Below are positions 20,561 to 30,874 of a DNA stretch of 64,000 nt, piece after piece (position 1 is the first letter of the stretch; every line of letters begins with the position of its first letter). Location of the stretch: positions 32,138,222-32,202,221 of the forward strand of contig JBBCBC010000019.1 of assembly GCA_037126765.1 (NCBI GenBank), given 5' to 3'. Source of the DNA: Stenogyne calaminthoides (Eukaryota > Streptophyta > Magnoliopsida > Lamiales > Lamiaceae). The notes under the pieces are model-generated. The model was given only the letters and a program-made list of their open reading frames with translations. It was not told the DNA's origin and did no database searches. The position numbers and the translations under genes are program-made.

Positions 20561-22122
20561 GCTCATCCGATTTTTGTGTGTCAAAATCCACTTGTGCTTT
20601 TTGTGCGATTAGACAATTATAATTTTCCAATAAATATAGTTTCCATACAAATGTATTGACATTAAGTATAATAACAATGGATTAAAAGGTAATGACATCT
20701 TTGAATCGAAATAAACAACTATATGCAAAAGCACAAGTATATCACAAGATTCGATCACATGCATCATATTTAAAATCTCAAAAAAAAATATGAACAATGA
20801 TCACCAACATCAAAAAACAGTTTAAATAAGCCACGTTGGGTGGGTCATTATTTAAACACATTCAAGCGAGGTTACAAACAAGAACAATTTACAAACCTTT
20901 AATATCAGATTAATAGTTGGCTCTAATTTTGACCAATATAAAATTGGCGGGGACTTCGGAGATGTATATGCATATCAATTTTATACCTAAGTAATAACCA
21001 TGATTAAATACTGGGATTACTATTTCGCTTTGATCGAGCCTCGTTTGGGAGGGTCATCGCCGCCACTAGTAATAACCCACAATCATCCGTTTGGAATTCA
21101 TTCATGTGTGAAACCTATCTTTTGACCGAATCCTCGTTGGAGAATTTCTCCAAAAGAATTCACAAATAAATAAACCATGGAGGTCAAAATTAATTCAATT
21201 TTATTATCAGGAATAAAATTGTCAATTAATTATTTAAAACATACTTAGTAATTTTGAAGTTGAGATTTTTCAATTTGGCAACCCTCATGCAAACACATTT
21301 AAACAAATTAAATAAAGCATAAGATAAGACAAATAAATCAAGCATAATGTAAAAAATAAACATATTGGGCACAAATTATCCAATCATCATGGTTTGATTT
21401 TTTTTGGCTTGATCTTGAAAAAACACGCCTCAATTTCTCCCACTCGTTCGTCTCGAAAAAATACTTCGTCTCGAACCGCCACATGGCAATTTCCTTGTGG
21501 GATCTGACGCCCAAGATCCGGCCGCCGCGTTGCCTAGGGCCTTTAAGGACTGCAGATAGCCGTCTGGGAATACGCCCTTGCGAGCCTCAGCGGGCAGCGA
21601 TCCTCAGCGGCTCATAAGAAGGCTTCCCGCCTCGCTCCCTCTCCATCGACATCGGCGCCCGCGTCTCAAGGCATACAAGGCCTGGCCGCCTACGCCTGCC
21701 CGTCTTCTGGCAAGATTCATCCAAGGCCTTCGGCCGCCAACCTCGCCAAGCCCAAATGCAATACATACGCCCACGCGCTGGTTTCGATTTCGTCCCCTTA
21801 ATTTTTTCATCTCTTCGTTCCGATCCGGTTATAATTTATTTACAAAAAATAAATAAAACCTAGATCTAGACTAGTCTATTATATTGATCAAATCAAACAA
21901 ATCCTAGTCTACTCGTGGATTTTCTCACGAGGCAAAACAAACCGAACTAATCAATTAAAAACCACGGTTTATATGCATGCAAAATAAAACATTAAAATCC
22001 ATGACAATTGGATACCGCAAAAAAGTATCTAACAGATTCTACTATCCAATTTCAAATTTAATGTCCGTGAATTAAATTACAATTTAAAAATTGAGAGCCC
22101 AAAACAGCTGGCTCGATACGAT
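20561..22122 (-). other. Leader and gag-start remnant of the inverted copia
   Basis: Includes a GC-rich island at 21430-21800. The corresponding part of the full-length copia is shorter and carries a satellite patch instead. No intact ORF on the element's own strand. Confidence 0.5.
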
Positions 22123-23975
22123 TGTTGGGGAATGATTTGCGAGATCTATTGGGTGAATATTTAAATACAAATTTAATTCATTAATTATTACTAGCATGAA
22201 TTAATCCTATATTAATTCAAATAATAATTGCAACAATATATCATGCATATAAAAAGCCACGTAAAAACCCACGTCGCGAATCTACGGGTTTACGTGAACG
22301 TACCTCTCGGGATGGCAATGGCTTTGGCCGGACGGACTAACCAAAAGGACTTCCCAAGTATTCCTTAGCCCTTGCTCGTCAATCCAATTGGAAGGATATT
22401 TCTGAACAATTAACAAAAGGAAAAAATAAACTTTTGTTGCACCACTTATGTGGATTTGCTAATATTTCAAAGACATGGAATTGTACATGGGAATGAACTA
22501 ATCATCCCCTATTTATAGGAGAGGAGAGGGCACGAAATTTTGGTGGTTTTTCAATGTGGGAAAATACTTTTCTTGGTCACCAAGAAATCTTGAATATATC
22601 CCATATATTCTTTTTTTCCCATAATTAAAATATTCCACAAAAATCCACCTCCTCTCTATTTTATGGTATAATTTTTAGAAAATTTGGGCAAGATTTCAAG
22701 ATTTAAATCTTCTTGAATTTATGAGATATTCTTGTATTTCAAGAAATACATATCTTCCATAATATCTTTTCAAGAAAATCAAGAAAATCTTTCTTGCCCT
22801 CTATTTTTCCAAAATTTTGAAAATCTCTTAATGAATAACCAAGTGGGAGATTTCTTGAATTTAATGAGATAATCTTGTATTCCAAGAATACATATCTTCA
22901 TTCCATAACAAAATTCAAAGAAAATCTTTCTCCTCTCTTTATTCATAATTTTTAATTTAATGAGGAAATATAAGCAACAATATTTATTTTATTTTAATCA
23001 CCTTTTTCGGTTATTATTTGGACTATATTTGTTGGGCTACTCGGGGGCCTTTAGGAGAATTAAGATTGGACCTTCTAATGGATCTTGAATATCTAATATT
23101 GAGCCACAATATAATTCAAGCCCATAAATATTAATTAATCCCACTACATAATTAATATCAGATTATCCATCTTAACCCATATTACAAATATATGGCTCCG
23201 GTCATTATTTCCCGTGTTTAAGATTATCTAGCCCATTAATTAATTCAAGCCACTGAAATAGCTTTCCATTAATTAATATCTTTTGTCCTTGGTCGAGAAC
23301 GGTTCAACATTATTATCCATACCTAAAACAAATTCCACTTGCAAGATTTGGTATGATAAAGCTTATGAACCTCCCAAGGGGCAAATCAAGCAAAAGCGTA
23401 TTTGACACGATTCTTCGTATTAAATCTTAGAATCACATGTGACCAATAATATTGCCCAAGATAAAGTACGATTGAATCTCTCTACGATTCGCTACCCATG
23501 ATAAGTCAAAGCAATAATTACCGATCCCACGTGATCCTATTTCAGTGGACGAAGGTTAAGAAACAACTAACCACCGAGGTCTAATTCTTCCTTGTTCGGG
23601 ATTCAAGAATTTATCCTCATGTAGGTCCTATTCAAAATCATCGTCATGCACTAGTGTAATCTCTTGGTCAAGACAAACCAATCCCGAGCCTTACACCTCA
23701 ACCTTTCGCGATGGTTGTTCATTTCCATCTAGGTCGTGAATGACGCACTTATAGTTACAAGGATTATTAATTTAATCTTTTGTGATCGGGTATCACTAAA
23801 TTAACTTCTGATGTAACACGCATTTAATTATTGAACAATTATGCAATAAATATATATAACATTCAATCATATTTAAAGCATCGTTGATAAACAATTTATT
23901 TCAATTAAATAAGTCGGAAATTAGGTTTTCGATTATACAAAGTAAAAAGCATACTTTTCAGTATAATCCCCAACA
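22123..23975 (-). repeat. LTR of the inverted copia, 1.85 kb
   Basis: On the minus strand it starts TGTTGGGGATTATACTG and ends CATTCCCCAACA. It contains the TATA-like CTATAAATAGGGG (complement of 22501-22517). It belongs to the same family as the LTRs at 41930 and 48652. Confidence 0.85.
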
Positions 23976-23999
23976 CCAACGTCTGCTGCTTCTCGGCCT

Positions 24000-26420
24000 A
24001 TGGCTTTCTCATCCTCAGAGGACAATGTAGCGATAGCCCTCCTCCGGCAACATCACAGGTCCAGTTCGACCGCCAGTCATGCGGGTGGGTCCTCGTCTGC
24101 GGGTATCCGGCGCGTTGTTCGGGATACCGAGGGCGTGGACGAGCGATTTTTGCAGGATTTGGAAGAAATCACTCATCTCCCTCCCCTGGATATCAACCCA
24201 ATCCGCTTTATCGCGTCCGAGAGGGAACAACCCGCCGGCACCTCGGCTCCAACCCGGGATTATGGGGCCTATGAGCGAGCCTTCGACTATCAACCCTACT
24301 CGGCTCAGGCCCTGTATAAGCGACCTGAACGCGATTATAGGAGGTCGGCTCGTTCTGAATACATAGCTTCCGACCTTCCTAAGTATAAGTCGGTCTTATC
24401 TGACCGGCATGTGCGTTCCCTTCGCCGGTTGTATAAGGTGCCCCGAGATGTACACTTTTACAGGGCGACTTCTGATGAGAGTGCCTACCAGCCGCCTCCA
24501 GGGTTGATTGCGGTCAATGAGCACACCATGGAGGCGGGGATCCGCTTTCCCCTTCATCCGACCATCTCCCACATGTTGGAAGCTTGGAACTTAAGCCTTA
24601 CCCAAATCACCCCGAACGGTTGGAGCTACATAATTTCCACAATGACCGTTTTGGGGCTGGCGGGGCTAAATCGGATGCCGACCCCTGGCAAGATCGCTTA
24701 TATGATGACGCCAATTTTCCAAGCCGACGGCTATAATGTCGTGCGACTTCGCAAGGGTCGGGATCTCGTGAGTGGGATCCCGAACAAGGTCATTGATTGG
24801 CACCGAAGGTGGTGGTTCGTTGGTGGTGCTTGGGAATCAACGGACCCTTCTAGTACATTGCCTATCCGGGCCCCTACGGATTCCGCGTGCCGAGTTGAAC
24901 ACTGTAAATCTTTCTTTTTATACTCCCAAGGTCGTACTGATCTAATTATCTTCTTCTTTTGCAGTGTTCACTCCTTCAACCGCCGACCTGTACTGGGACT
25001 TCCAAGAGACCTTCAAGATCGTTCGTGACACTGCTCCGAGCCTTCGCGACGTCAACGCCCTTAATTCTGAGCTTGATCGACTTAAAGCCAGACTCTACAC
25101 CTATCCCCGCCACTTGAACATCCCTTGTGAGTGCACTTATTGATGCTTTCGAATTTTCCTTTAACTTTGTTTTGTGGCTGATTTTTTTGCATGGGCAGTT
25201 CCCGATATTCCTGTCTACCGACGTCAACCTTCAGCGTCAATCATGGCATCCCGAAATAAATTGGTGTTGGGCTAGATGAAGCACGTGGTAGCCGCTGATG
25301 CCCCTCCTCCGAGCTTGACTCTCACGGCCCCCTGCGCCAATCGACAAGGGCAAGAGAAATCAAAAAACCGGCCGAGCCTGCCGGAAGAAGAAGCGGGGAC
25401 GAACCAACCAGGGGACCGGGAGGTCACAGCCTCGCCCGACCCCGCCTCTACCCCCCGAGGAGATCGTCACCCGGAGGATGATTCCTGGTTAGGCTGGGAC
25501 ATCGACCGCGTCAATGAGTAAGTTTTTGGTTGAGTGAGTCCTTAAGTTTATGTTCTTTCTTTGCTTAATCGACTTACATGCTCTTCCTTTTGCGGCCGGC
25601 TTACCCGCGCAAGTTCGCCCCGGCGATTTGCTACGAGGTCGAGATTATGTCGCCCGATTAAAGTCCCGAGAGCTAGCCCATTTTACCCTCAGGGGGGTCT
25701 GGCAGAATCGACTGGGATGGGCGCGGTCGGACCACAATGCTAAATCGGCTGACGACGACAGACGCTTATACTCAAATTTTTTCACTCGGTAGGTCTTCTA
25801 TGTGGAAGACAAGCCACCTAGATTGAGGCGGAGTTGAGGAGCTAAGAAAGAAAGCAGGGTCGCCCGATCGGCTAAGATCCGATCTCCATGCCGATGCTCA
25901 AAAGAAACTGGAGTTCTCCAACTCCGAGCTGATCCAGCGGCTTTCTGACATTGAGGGACGTCTGGCGGAGGTCGAGGGCAAATTGAGGGCCGAAAAGGCA
26001 AGTGTGGTCCGACTGGAGGGCGAGCTGACTGAGGCTGGGAGGGCGCTGGTCGCCAAGGAGGATGACTTTAAGAGGACTGAGGAGCTCAACGCTAACTCAC
26101 AGCGATGTGATGGCCTATGCTGGGGGCCATATCCGGTCTTTCACTAAGGCTCACCAAAGCCGTGACCGCCTTTTGTCATGAGCTATCCGATTATGTCCGC
26201 GACTACCCCCCATGTCCCCACCGTCCTTTTGGAGATAAAGGATTTGGAAGACATGGGTGTCGACCTTTCCTTTTTCACCAATCCTAGTTGGATTGTGCAC
26301 CCAGTCCCTGACTCGGAAGGCATCCAGCCGGGGTCCGAGTCGATTCCCGAGACTCCTCTGCTGGAGGCTGCAGAGGGGAATGCTGGGGAGGGGCCGAGTG
26401 GCAGTCCTGTAGGGCCCTGA
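24000..26420 (+). pseudogene. Spliced extra ORF of the Tat element, antisense to gag-pol (Transposase_28-type)
   Basis: Start ATG 24000. Exons 24000-24903, 24965-25126 and 25199-25517 have clean GT-AG borders that keep frame. The first exon has a variable N-terminus, then GIRFPLHPTISHMLEAWNLS and PNGWSYIISTMTVLGLAGLN, as in the plant family called putative gypsy type transposon (Pfam Transposase_28). Exon 2 encodes TADLYWDFQETFKIV and a short helix. Downstream, 25820-26090 encodes a coiled coil (VEGKLRAEKASVVRLEGELT), and 26178-26420 encodes an acidic C-terminus. A TAG at 25273 and frame breaks after 25790 make the copy inactive. The role is unknown; it may help particle or nuclear steps. It is convergent with pol, whose end lies about 400 bp away. 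Confidence 0.72.
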
Positions 26421-26829
26421 GGGGAGGTGGCACTTTTGACGACTTGCTTTTGCTGTACCTTTTTTTTTTTTGATGTATCAGCCTTCGGGCTTATTTCCAT
26501 GTATCCGCCTTCTGGCCACCTTGTTAATATTAATGAAATTTCCCCTTTTTCATATTCCTTTGATGTGTTGACTTAATTTCCTTATGCGACTTGATATTTT
26601 CTTAGTCCTTGTCGTCTTACTGTTAGTGCGACTGTATGTTGGACCTAGTTTTTAGTCATCTTATAAAGTTGGGGAAGGTCACCCCTCAAGGGGTGTCGAT
26701 CCTTCCCTCGGTATGTCGAAAGTCGTACCTCGGGTAATTTATGTTCTCTTTACATAATCTCTTTGGGGTTTACACAGGAATTTTGAAACGAAGAAAAGAC
26801 ATTATTATTGATAAATAGTTGATTACAAG
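26421..26829. other. Gap between the convergent ends of the extra ORF and pol
   Basis: Non-coding. It contains a small hairpin (ACCCCTC-AAGGGGT, near 26685) and presumably the termination signals for both convergent transcripts. Confidence 0.4.
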
Positions 26830-28138
26830 GGTGAACATATTGATAATATTTCCTCAAATGTGTTGCATTCCACGGGTACTGAGCCTTGGTGCCATCTGGT
26901 CGTTCGAGCTCGTAGGCTCCATTTGGTAGGATTTTTTAGATCTTGAATGGGCCCTCCCAGTTTGGACCGAGGGCTCCTTTCGACTCGCCGATTACCTTCT
27001 TCAATACCAAGTCTCCTTCTTTGAAGCGTCAGAGTCGTACTTTAGAGTTATAGTACCTCTCCAACCTTTGCTTGTACCTTGCATTTCTCATGTTGGCTTC
27101 CAACCGCCTTTCTTCGAGCAGGTCTAGGTTCCTGGCCAAGGCCTCGTCATTATGGTTGAAGGCGACCTGACTTGTGCAAAGATTGGGGAAGTCGACCTCC
27201 GTGGGTACGAATGCCTCGGTCCCAAAAGCCAGTGAGTAAGGAGTTTCTCCTGTCGAATTTCTGCAGGTCGTTCTGTAGGCCCACAAAACATCCGGGAGCT
27301 AGCTAGCCCATTTTCCCTTACCCCCCTCAATCTTGGCCTTGAGAGTGTGTTTGATGATTTTGTTCACTGCCTCGACCTGACCGTTCGACTGTGGATGATA
27401 TGGAGTCGAGAAGAGTTTTTTGATCTTTCATTTCTTGAAGAAGGCTTCGATTTTGAGGCCGTCGAATTGTTTACCATTGTCGGATATGATCGCTTGTGGT
27501 AAATCAAATCTGTAGATGATATTCCGCCATATGAATTTGATGACGTGATCCTAATCTATGGTTGCTAGTGCTTCAGCTTTGGCCCATTTTGTGAAGTAGT
27601 CTACCGCCACCAAGGGGTACTTGACCAAGCCCGGAGCTGTGGGGAGTGGGCCAATAATGTCTATCCCTCACTTTGCAAATGGCCAAGGACTGAGGATGCT
27701 TTTGAGCTCTTCTGGGGCACTTTTGATGGAAGGAGTATAGATTTGACGTTTATGACATTTGCTGGCGAAGATGATGACATCGACCCTTAGTGTAGGGCAA
27801 AAAATATCCTTGCCTTGTGGCCTTATGGGCAAGCGATCTCCCCCGGTGTGGTTTCCGCATGCCCCTTCGTGTATTTCACGCAGGACCACTTGCCCTTGTT
27901 CAGGTGTGATACAACGGAGTAGGGGAATGTTGAAGCCACACTTGTATAACTCATCTTGGATCATTGTGTATCGCGCGCCTCGCAATTGCCGATCTTGGAC
28001 CCTATCCGTTGGCAGGAGACCTATCGTCAAGTATTCAATGATGGGTGTCATCCAGCTCGATGTTGGGGTTTCTAAAGTTGCGACTCTCGAGTGCGCGGTG
28101 GATGGATGCGATAATGTCGTGATGGTGACATCCTTCAT
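26830..28138 (-). pseudogene. Tat Gypsy integrase (degenerate)
   Basis: Integrase inserts the cDNA into the genome. 28138-27668 carries the zinc-binding part (HEGACGNHTGG, then CHKRQ with one Cys lost). Further on the catalytic core is recognisable in several frames: GPLPTAPGLVKYPLVAVDYF, ISDNGKQFDG (second Asp) and NGQVEAVNK (Glu). 27286-27029 gives LWAYRTTCRNSTGETPYSLA and the following basic stretch. Stops at about 27657, 27550, 27430 and 27300 interrupt it. The first Asp lies in a shifted frame. Confidence 0.8.
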
Positions 28139-28192
28139 CTCTGGTGATCCCTCGAAAGTTGCCAGCCGTGCTAAAGCATCGGCTCGCGAGTT

Positions 28193-28519
28193 CTATTCTC
28201 TCGGGATCAGTTTGAGATGAATTTGGTCAAACTTTTGACACAACATCTTTACAATCTCTTGGTAGGCTGCCATCCTGTCGTCCCGTGCCTCGTATTCTCC
28301 CGAGACCTGGTAGGCCATGAGTTGGGAATCTGTATGAACTTGCAGTCTTTTGACACCCATAGTCGTCGACATTTCTAGGCCGCTGATGAGTGCTTCATAT
28401 TCGGCCTCGTTGTTAGTTGCGGGAAAATCGAAAGTGATGGCATTCTGGAAGGAGGTTCCTTCCGGACTTATCAAAACCAAGCCGGCCCCCGATTTATTGG
28501 AGGTGGCTGACCCGTCCAC
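28193..28519 (-). CDS. Second RNase H domain (archaeal type) of the Tat Gypsy
   Basis: Open for 108 codons: VDGSATSNKSGAGLVLISPE, then NNEAEYEALISGLE, then HTDSQLMAYQVSGEY. These supply the Asp-Glu-Asp catalytic residues. This extra RNase H, following the RT-linked one, defines the Tat lineage and is thought to help remove the RNA template. It is separated from the RT ORF by a few stops (28520-28815) and from integrase by a frame break. Confidence 0.82.
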   Translation of the reverse strand: MDGSATSNKSGAGLVLISPEGTSFQNAITFDFPATNNEAEYEALISGLEMSTTMGVKRLQVHTDSQLMAYQVSGEYEARDDRMAAYQEIVKMLCQKFDQIHLKLIPRE

Positions 28520-28814
28520 GAATAGCTCCCACGGTGGGTTGTTTGAACATTCAGCCCCTGATGATTAGGTGAGCTCCACGATGAAGTCGGCTAATGCCTG
28601 GGCTTTGATGGAAGGTCGGGGTGCGTATGTTACCCCATATTGTCCGACCTCAATTGCCCATTTGAGGCATCGGCCCGTCGTATCTGGTCGATGTAAGCAC
28701 ATTCCTTAGGGGTGTGGAAGTGAGGACCTCGACTTGATGATCGAAGAAGTACGACCTTAGTTTCCTTACGCTCATGACTAGCGCGTATGCCAACTTCTCC
28801 AGCACCGGATATCG

Positions 28815-30314
28815 TTATTCGGTTTCATTCAGTATCTGGCTGACGAAGTAAATCGGAAATTCATTCCTGTCTTCTACTCGGACGAGGACAGCACTCAGAG
28901 CCTTTTCAGAGGCCGCGAGATATAGGAAAAGCTTTTCCCCTGGAACTGGCTTTGACAGAATGCTTACGTCCGCTAGGTAAGCTTTGATTTTATCAAGAGC
29001 TTTCTGGCTTTCAGGTGTCCATTCGAATTTTGATTTCTTCTGGATTGTGTCGAACAATGGCTTGCATTTGTCCCCCATTCGGGAGATGAACTTGTTCAAG
29101 GCGGCCAGACACCTTGTGAGCTTCTGTACTTCTTTCACATTTCGAGGTGCTCCCATGTCTACTATGGCTTTGACTTTGGTGGGATTCGCCTCTATTCCTC
29201 GCTTGCTTACCAGATATCCCAAGAATTTTCCCGATTCAACCCCGAAATTACATTTCTTGGGGTTTAGTCGCATGTTGAATTTTCTTAGGATGTCAAAAGT
29301 TTGTGCCAGGTGCGTCAGGTGGTCTTCCGACCTCAGACTCTTGACGACTATGTCATCCACGTAAACCTCCACCGACTTGCCGATGAGGTCGGCAAACATG
29401 TGGTTGACCAGTCTTTGATATGTTGCCCCTGCGTTCTTTAAACCGAAGGGCATCCTTTTCCAACAATAGGTATTCTTTTCTGTCAAGAACGAGGTATGCT
29501 GCCGGTCTGGCTCGTACACGGCTATCTGATGGTAGCCTGCAAAGGCATCCATGAATGACATCATCTCGTGGCCTGCCGTGTTATCTATCAGGTGGTCGAT
29601 GTGGGGCATTGGGAAGAAATCCTTTGGATAAGCGCTGTTGAGATCGGTGAAGTCGATGCATAGTTGCCAAGTCCCATTCGACTTTTTCACCAACACGGCA
29701 TTAGCCACCCATTGGGTTTGATTGGCCTGTGTGATCAGGTTGTTGTCTAACAATTTTTTCACTTCTTCGGCTAACGCTGCATACTTCTCGGGACCAAATT
29801 TTTGCCTTTTTTGTGCTATCGGCTTTCGAGCTGGATCTATGAACAATTTGTGGCACGCGAATTTTGGGTCGATTCCCACCATGTCTTTGTGTGACCATGC
29901 GAAAATATCCAAGTTCTTTTTGAGAAAGTCGATGACTTCCCCCTTCAGGTCATCCGGCATTTTGGAGCCTATGATCACTTCAAGATCCAGTCGGGCTGGG
30001 TCTATCTTGACTTTCTCGAGGTCTTCCCCCGGGATGGCCCTTGGGGTATTTTGCCGTGGGTTGTCTATCTCTTCTTCGAGCAGAAATTCTTCTGGTTTGG
30101 GTCTTATTCTTGGATCGAGGTCGCCGCGACTTCTTTTCTTATTCGTCTTGTTACTCAAAACTTTGCATTTTTTTTTACTATCTATTACAAGTATTTGTTT
30201 GTTAGATATCAGTGCGGAATTTAAAAGAGACGTGGAATAAATTAAACAACCTCTTGCATCAAATTGGCCACCTTTGACGGTGCCGACCCACTCTTGGTGG
30301 AAAACTTTACACAA
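28815..30314 (-). CDS. Tat Gypsy reverse transcriptase and first RNase H (499 codons open)
   Basis: The longest open frame in the window. Residues 160-345 are the RT: WVANAVLVKKSNGTWQLCID, then SFMDAFAGYHQI (253-264), the fingers/palm segment KRMPFGLKNAGATYQRLVNH (287-306), and the catalytic YVDD at 318-321. 346-460 is the thumb/connection. From about 461 the RNase H starts (LFLYLAASEKALSAVL) but has lost acidic residues, as is normal in Tat elements. The first 60 residues overlap the protease ORF (30242-30790) in another frame. All catalytic RT residues are present. Confidence 0.88.
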   Translation of the reverse strand: MCKVFHQEWVGTVKGGQFDARGCLIYSTSLLNSALISNKQILVIDSKKKCKVLSNKTNKKRSRGDLDPRIRPKPEEFLLEEEIDNPRQNTPRAIPGEDLEKVKIDPARLDLEVIIGSKMPDDLKGEVIDFLKKNLDIFAWSHKDMVGIDPKFACHKLFIDPARKPIAQKRQKFGPEKYAALAEEVKKLLDNNLITQANQTQWVANAVLVKKSNGTWQLCIDFTDLNSAYPKDFFPMPHIDHLIDNTAGHEMMSFMDAFAGYHQIAVYEPDRQHTSFLTEKNTYCWKRMPFGLKNAGATYQRLVNHMFADLIGKSVEVYVDDIVVKSLRSEDHLTHLAQTFDILRKFNMRLNPKKCNFGVESGKFLGYLVSKRGIEANPTKVKAIVDMGAPRNVKEVQKLTRCLAALNKFISRMGDKCKPLFDTIQKKSKFEWTPESQKALDKIKAYLADVSILSKPVPGEKLFLYLAASEKALSAVLVRVEDRNEFPIYFVSQILNETE

Positions 30315-30790
30315 AAATAAAAAGTAGAGGATGCAGCCTTGAATTCGTGTTCAAAGGGCCTATCGAGGAAACCATTATAGGAACTCGGGAGGTCAACAAC
30401 TAGAAAATCTAAAAGCCTAGTGGCCCTAACTTCTTCATTCAAAGTGGAGACTAACTCAACAGCTAGACGGATCATTCCTGTCGGCTTCACGGTTGCATCC
30501 CCAAAGCCCTTCACGACGTGGTCGCATGGGGTGATGTATGCGTCGTAGTCCCCGAGTTGATCCAGGGTTTTCTTGAAAAGGATATTGCAGAAGGCTCCTC
30601 CATCTACTAGTAAACGACATACGGTTGTGCCCATGATATTGGCTTTAATTACCAGATGGTCGACATTTGGATAGACTATTCCGACCTTGTCCTTTTCGCC
30701 AAACTCGATCATGCTAGTCTCCTCTCCTACCGTGAAAACTGGTAACACCATCTTCCTGGCATTCTCTATTTCTCTTATCTCCGCCTTCAT
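30242..30790 (-). CDS. Tat Gypsy aspartic protease
   Basis: Retropepsin-like domain with RLLVDGGAFCNILF, where DGGA replaces DSGA as in other Tat proteases, and NGFLDRPFEHEF in place of LGRP. The upstream part EIRENARK-like through VGEETSMIEF links to gag. 182 codons are open. The change of GRP to DRP in the second motif may reduce activity; the Gypsy copy at 57068-58177 keeps GRP. Confidence 0.8.
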   Translation of the reverse strand: MKAEIREIENARKMVLPVFTVGEETSMIEFGEKDKVGIVYPNVDHLVIKANIMGTTVCRLLVDGGAFCNILFKKTLDQLGDYDAYITPCDHVVKGFGDATVKPTGMIRLAVELVSTLNEEVRATRLLDFLVVDLPSSYNGFLDRPFEHEFKAASSTFYFCVKFSTKSGSAPSKVANLMQEVV

Positions 30791-30874
30791 TCGTCTTTTG
30801 GACGAGCCGGTTGCGGAAAGTCCCCCGACTGTCCCGAGTGGGGATAGGGTGTGTATGATGCGACCTTCAGCGCC

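Larger units (their letters stand above)
19403..23975 (-). mobile_element. Inverted copia remnant (5' LTR plus leader and gag-protease part)
   Basis: Reading on the minus strand: LTR 23975-22123, primer site TGTATCGAGCC just after, GC-rich leader, then degenerate gag and the pre-integrase region. It can be aligned by eye with the copia at 41930-50486 over most of its length. It stops near 19403, where the other element has its integrase start. RT, RNase H and the 3' LTR are missing. Confidence 0.78.

Noticed and set aside
21578..21856. 92-codon plus-strand ORF rich in Pro and Arg
   Set aside because: Antisense to the leader of the inverted copia, with no domain and no splice or promoter context.
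24015..24293. Minus-strand ORF overlapping the extra ORF of the Tat element
   Set aside because: Shadow of the plus-strand coding exon. The plus frame has the family motifs and splice sites.
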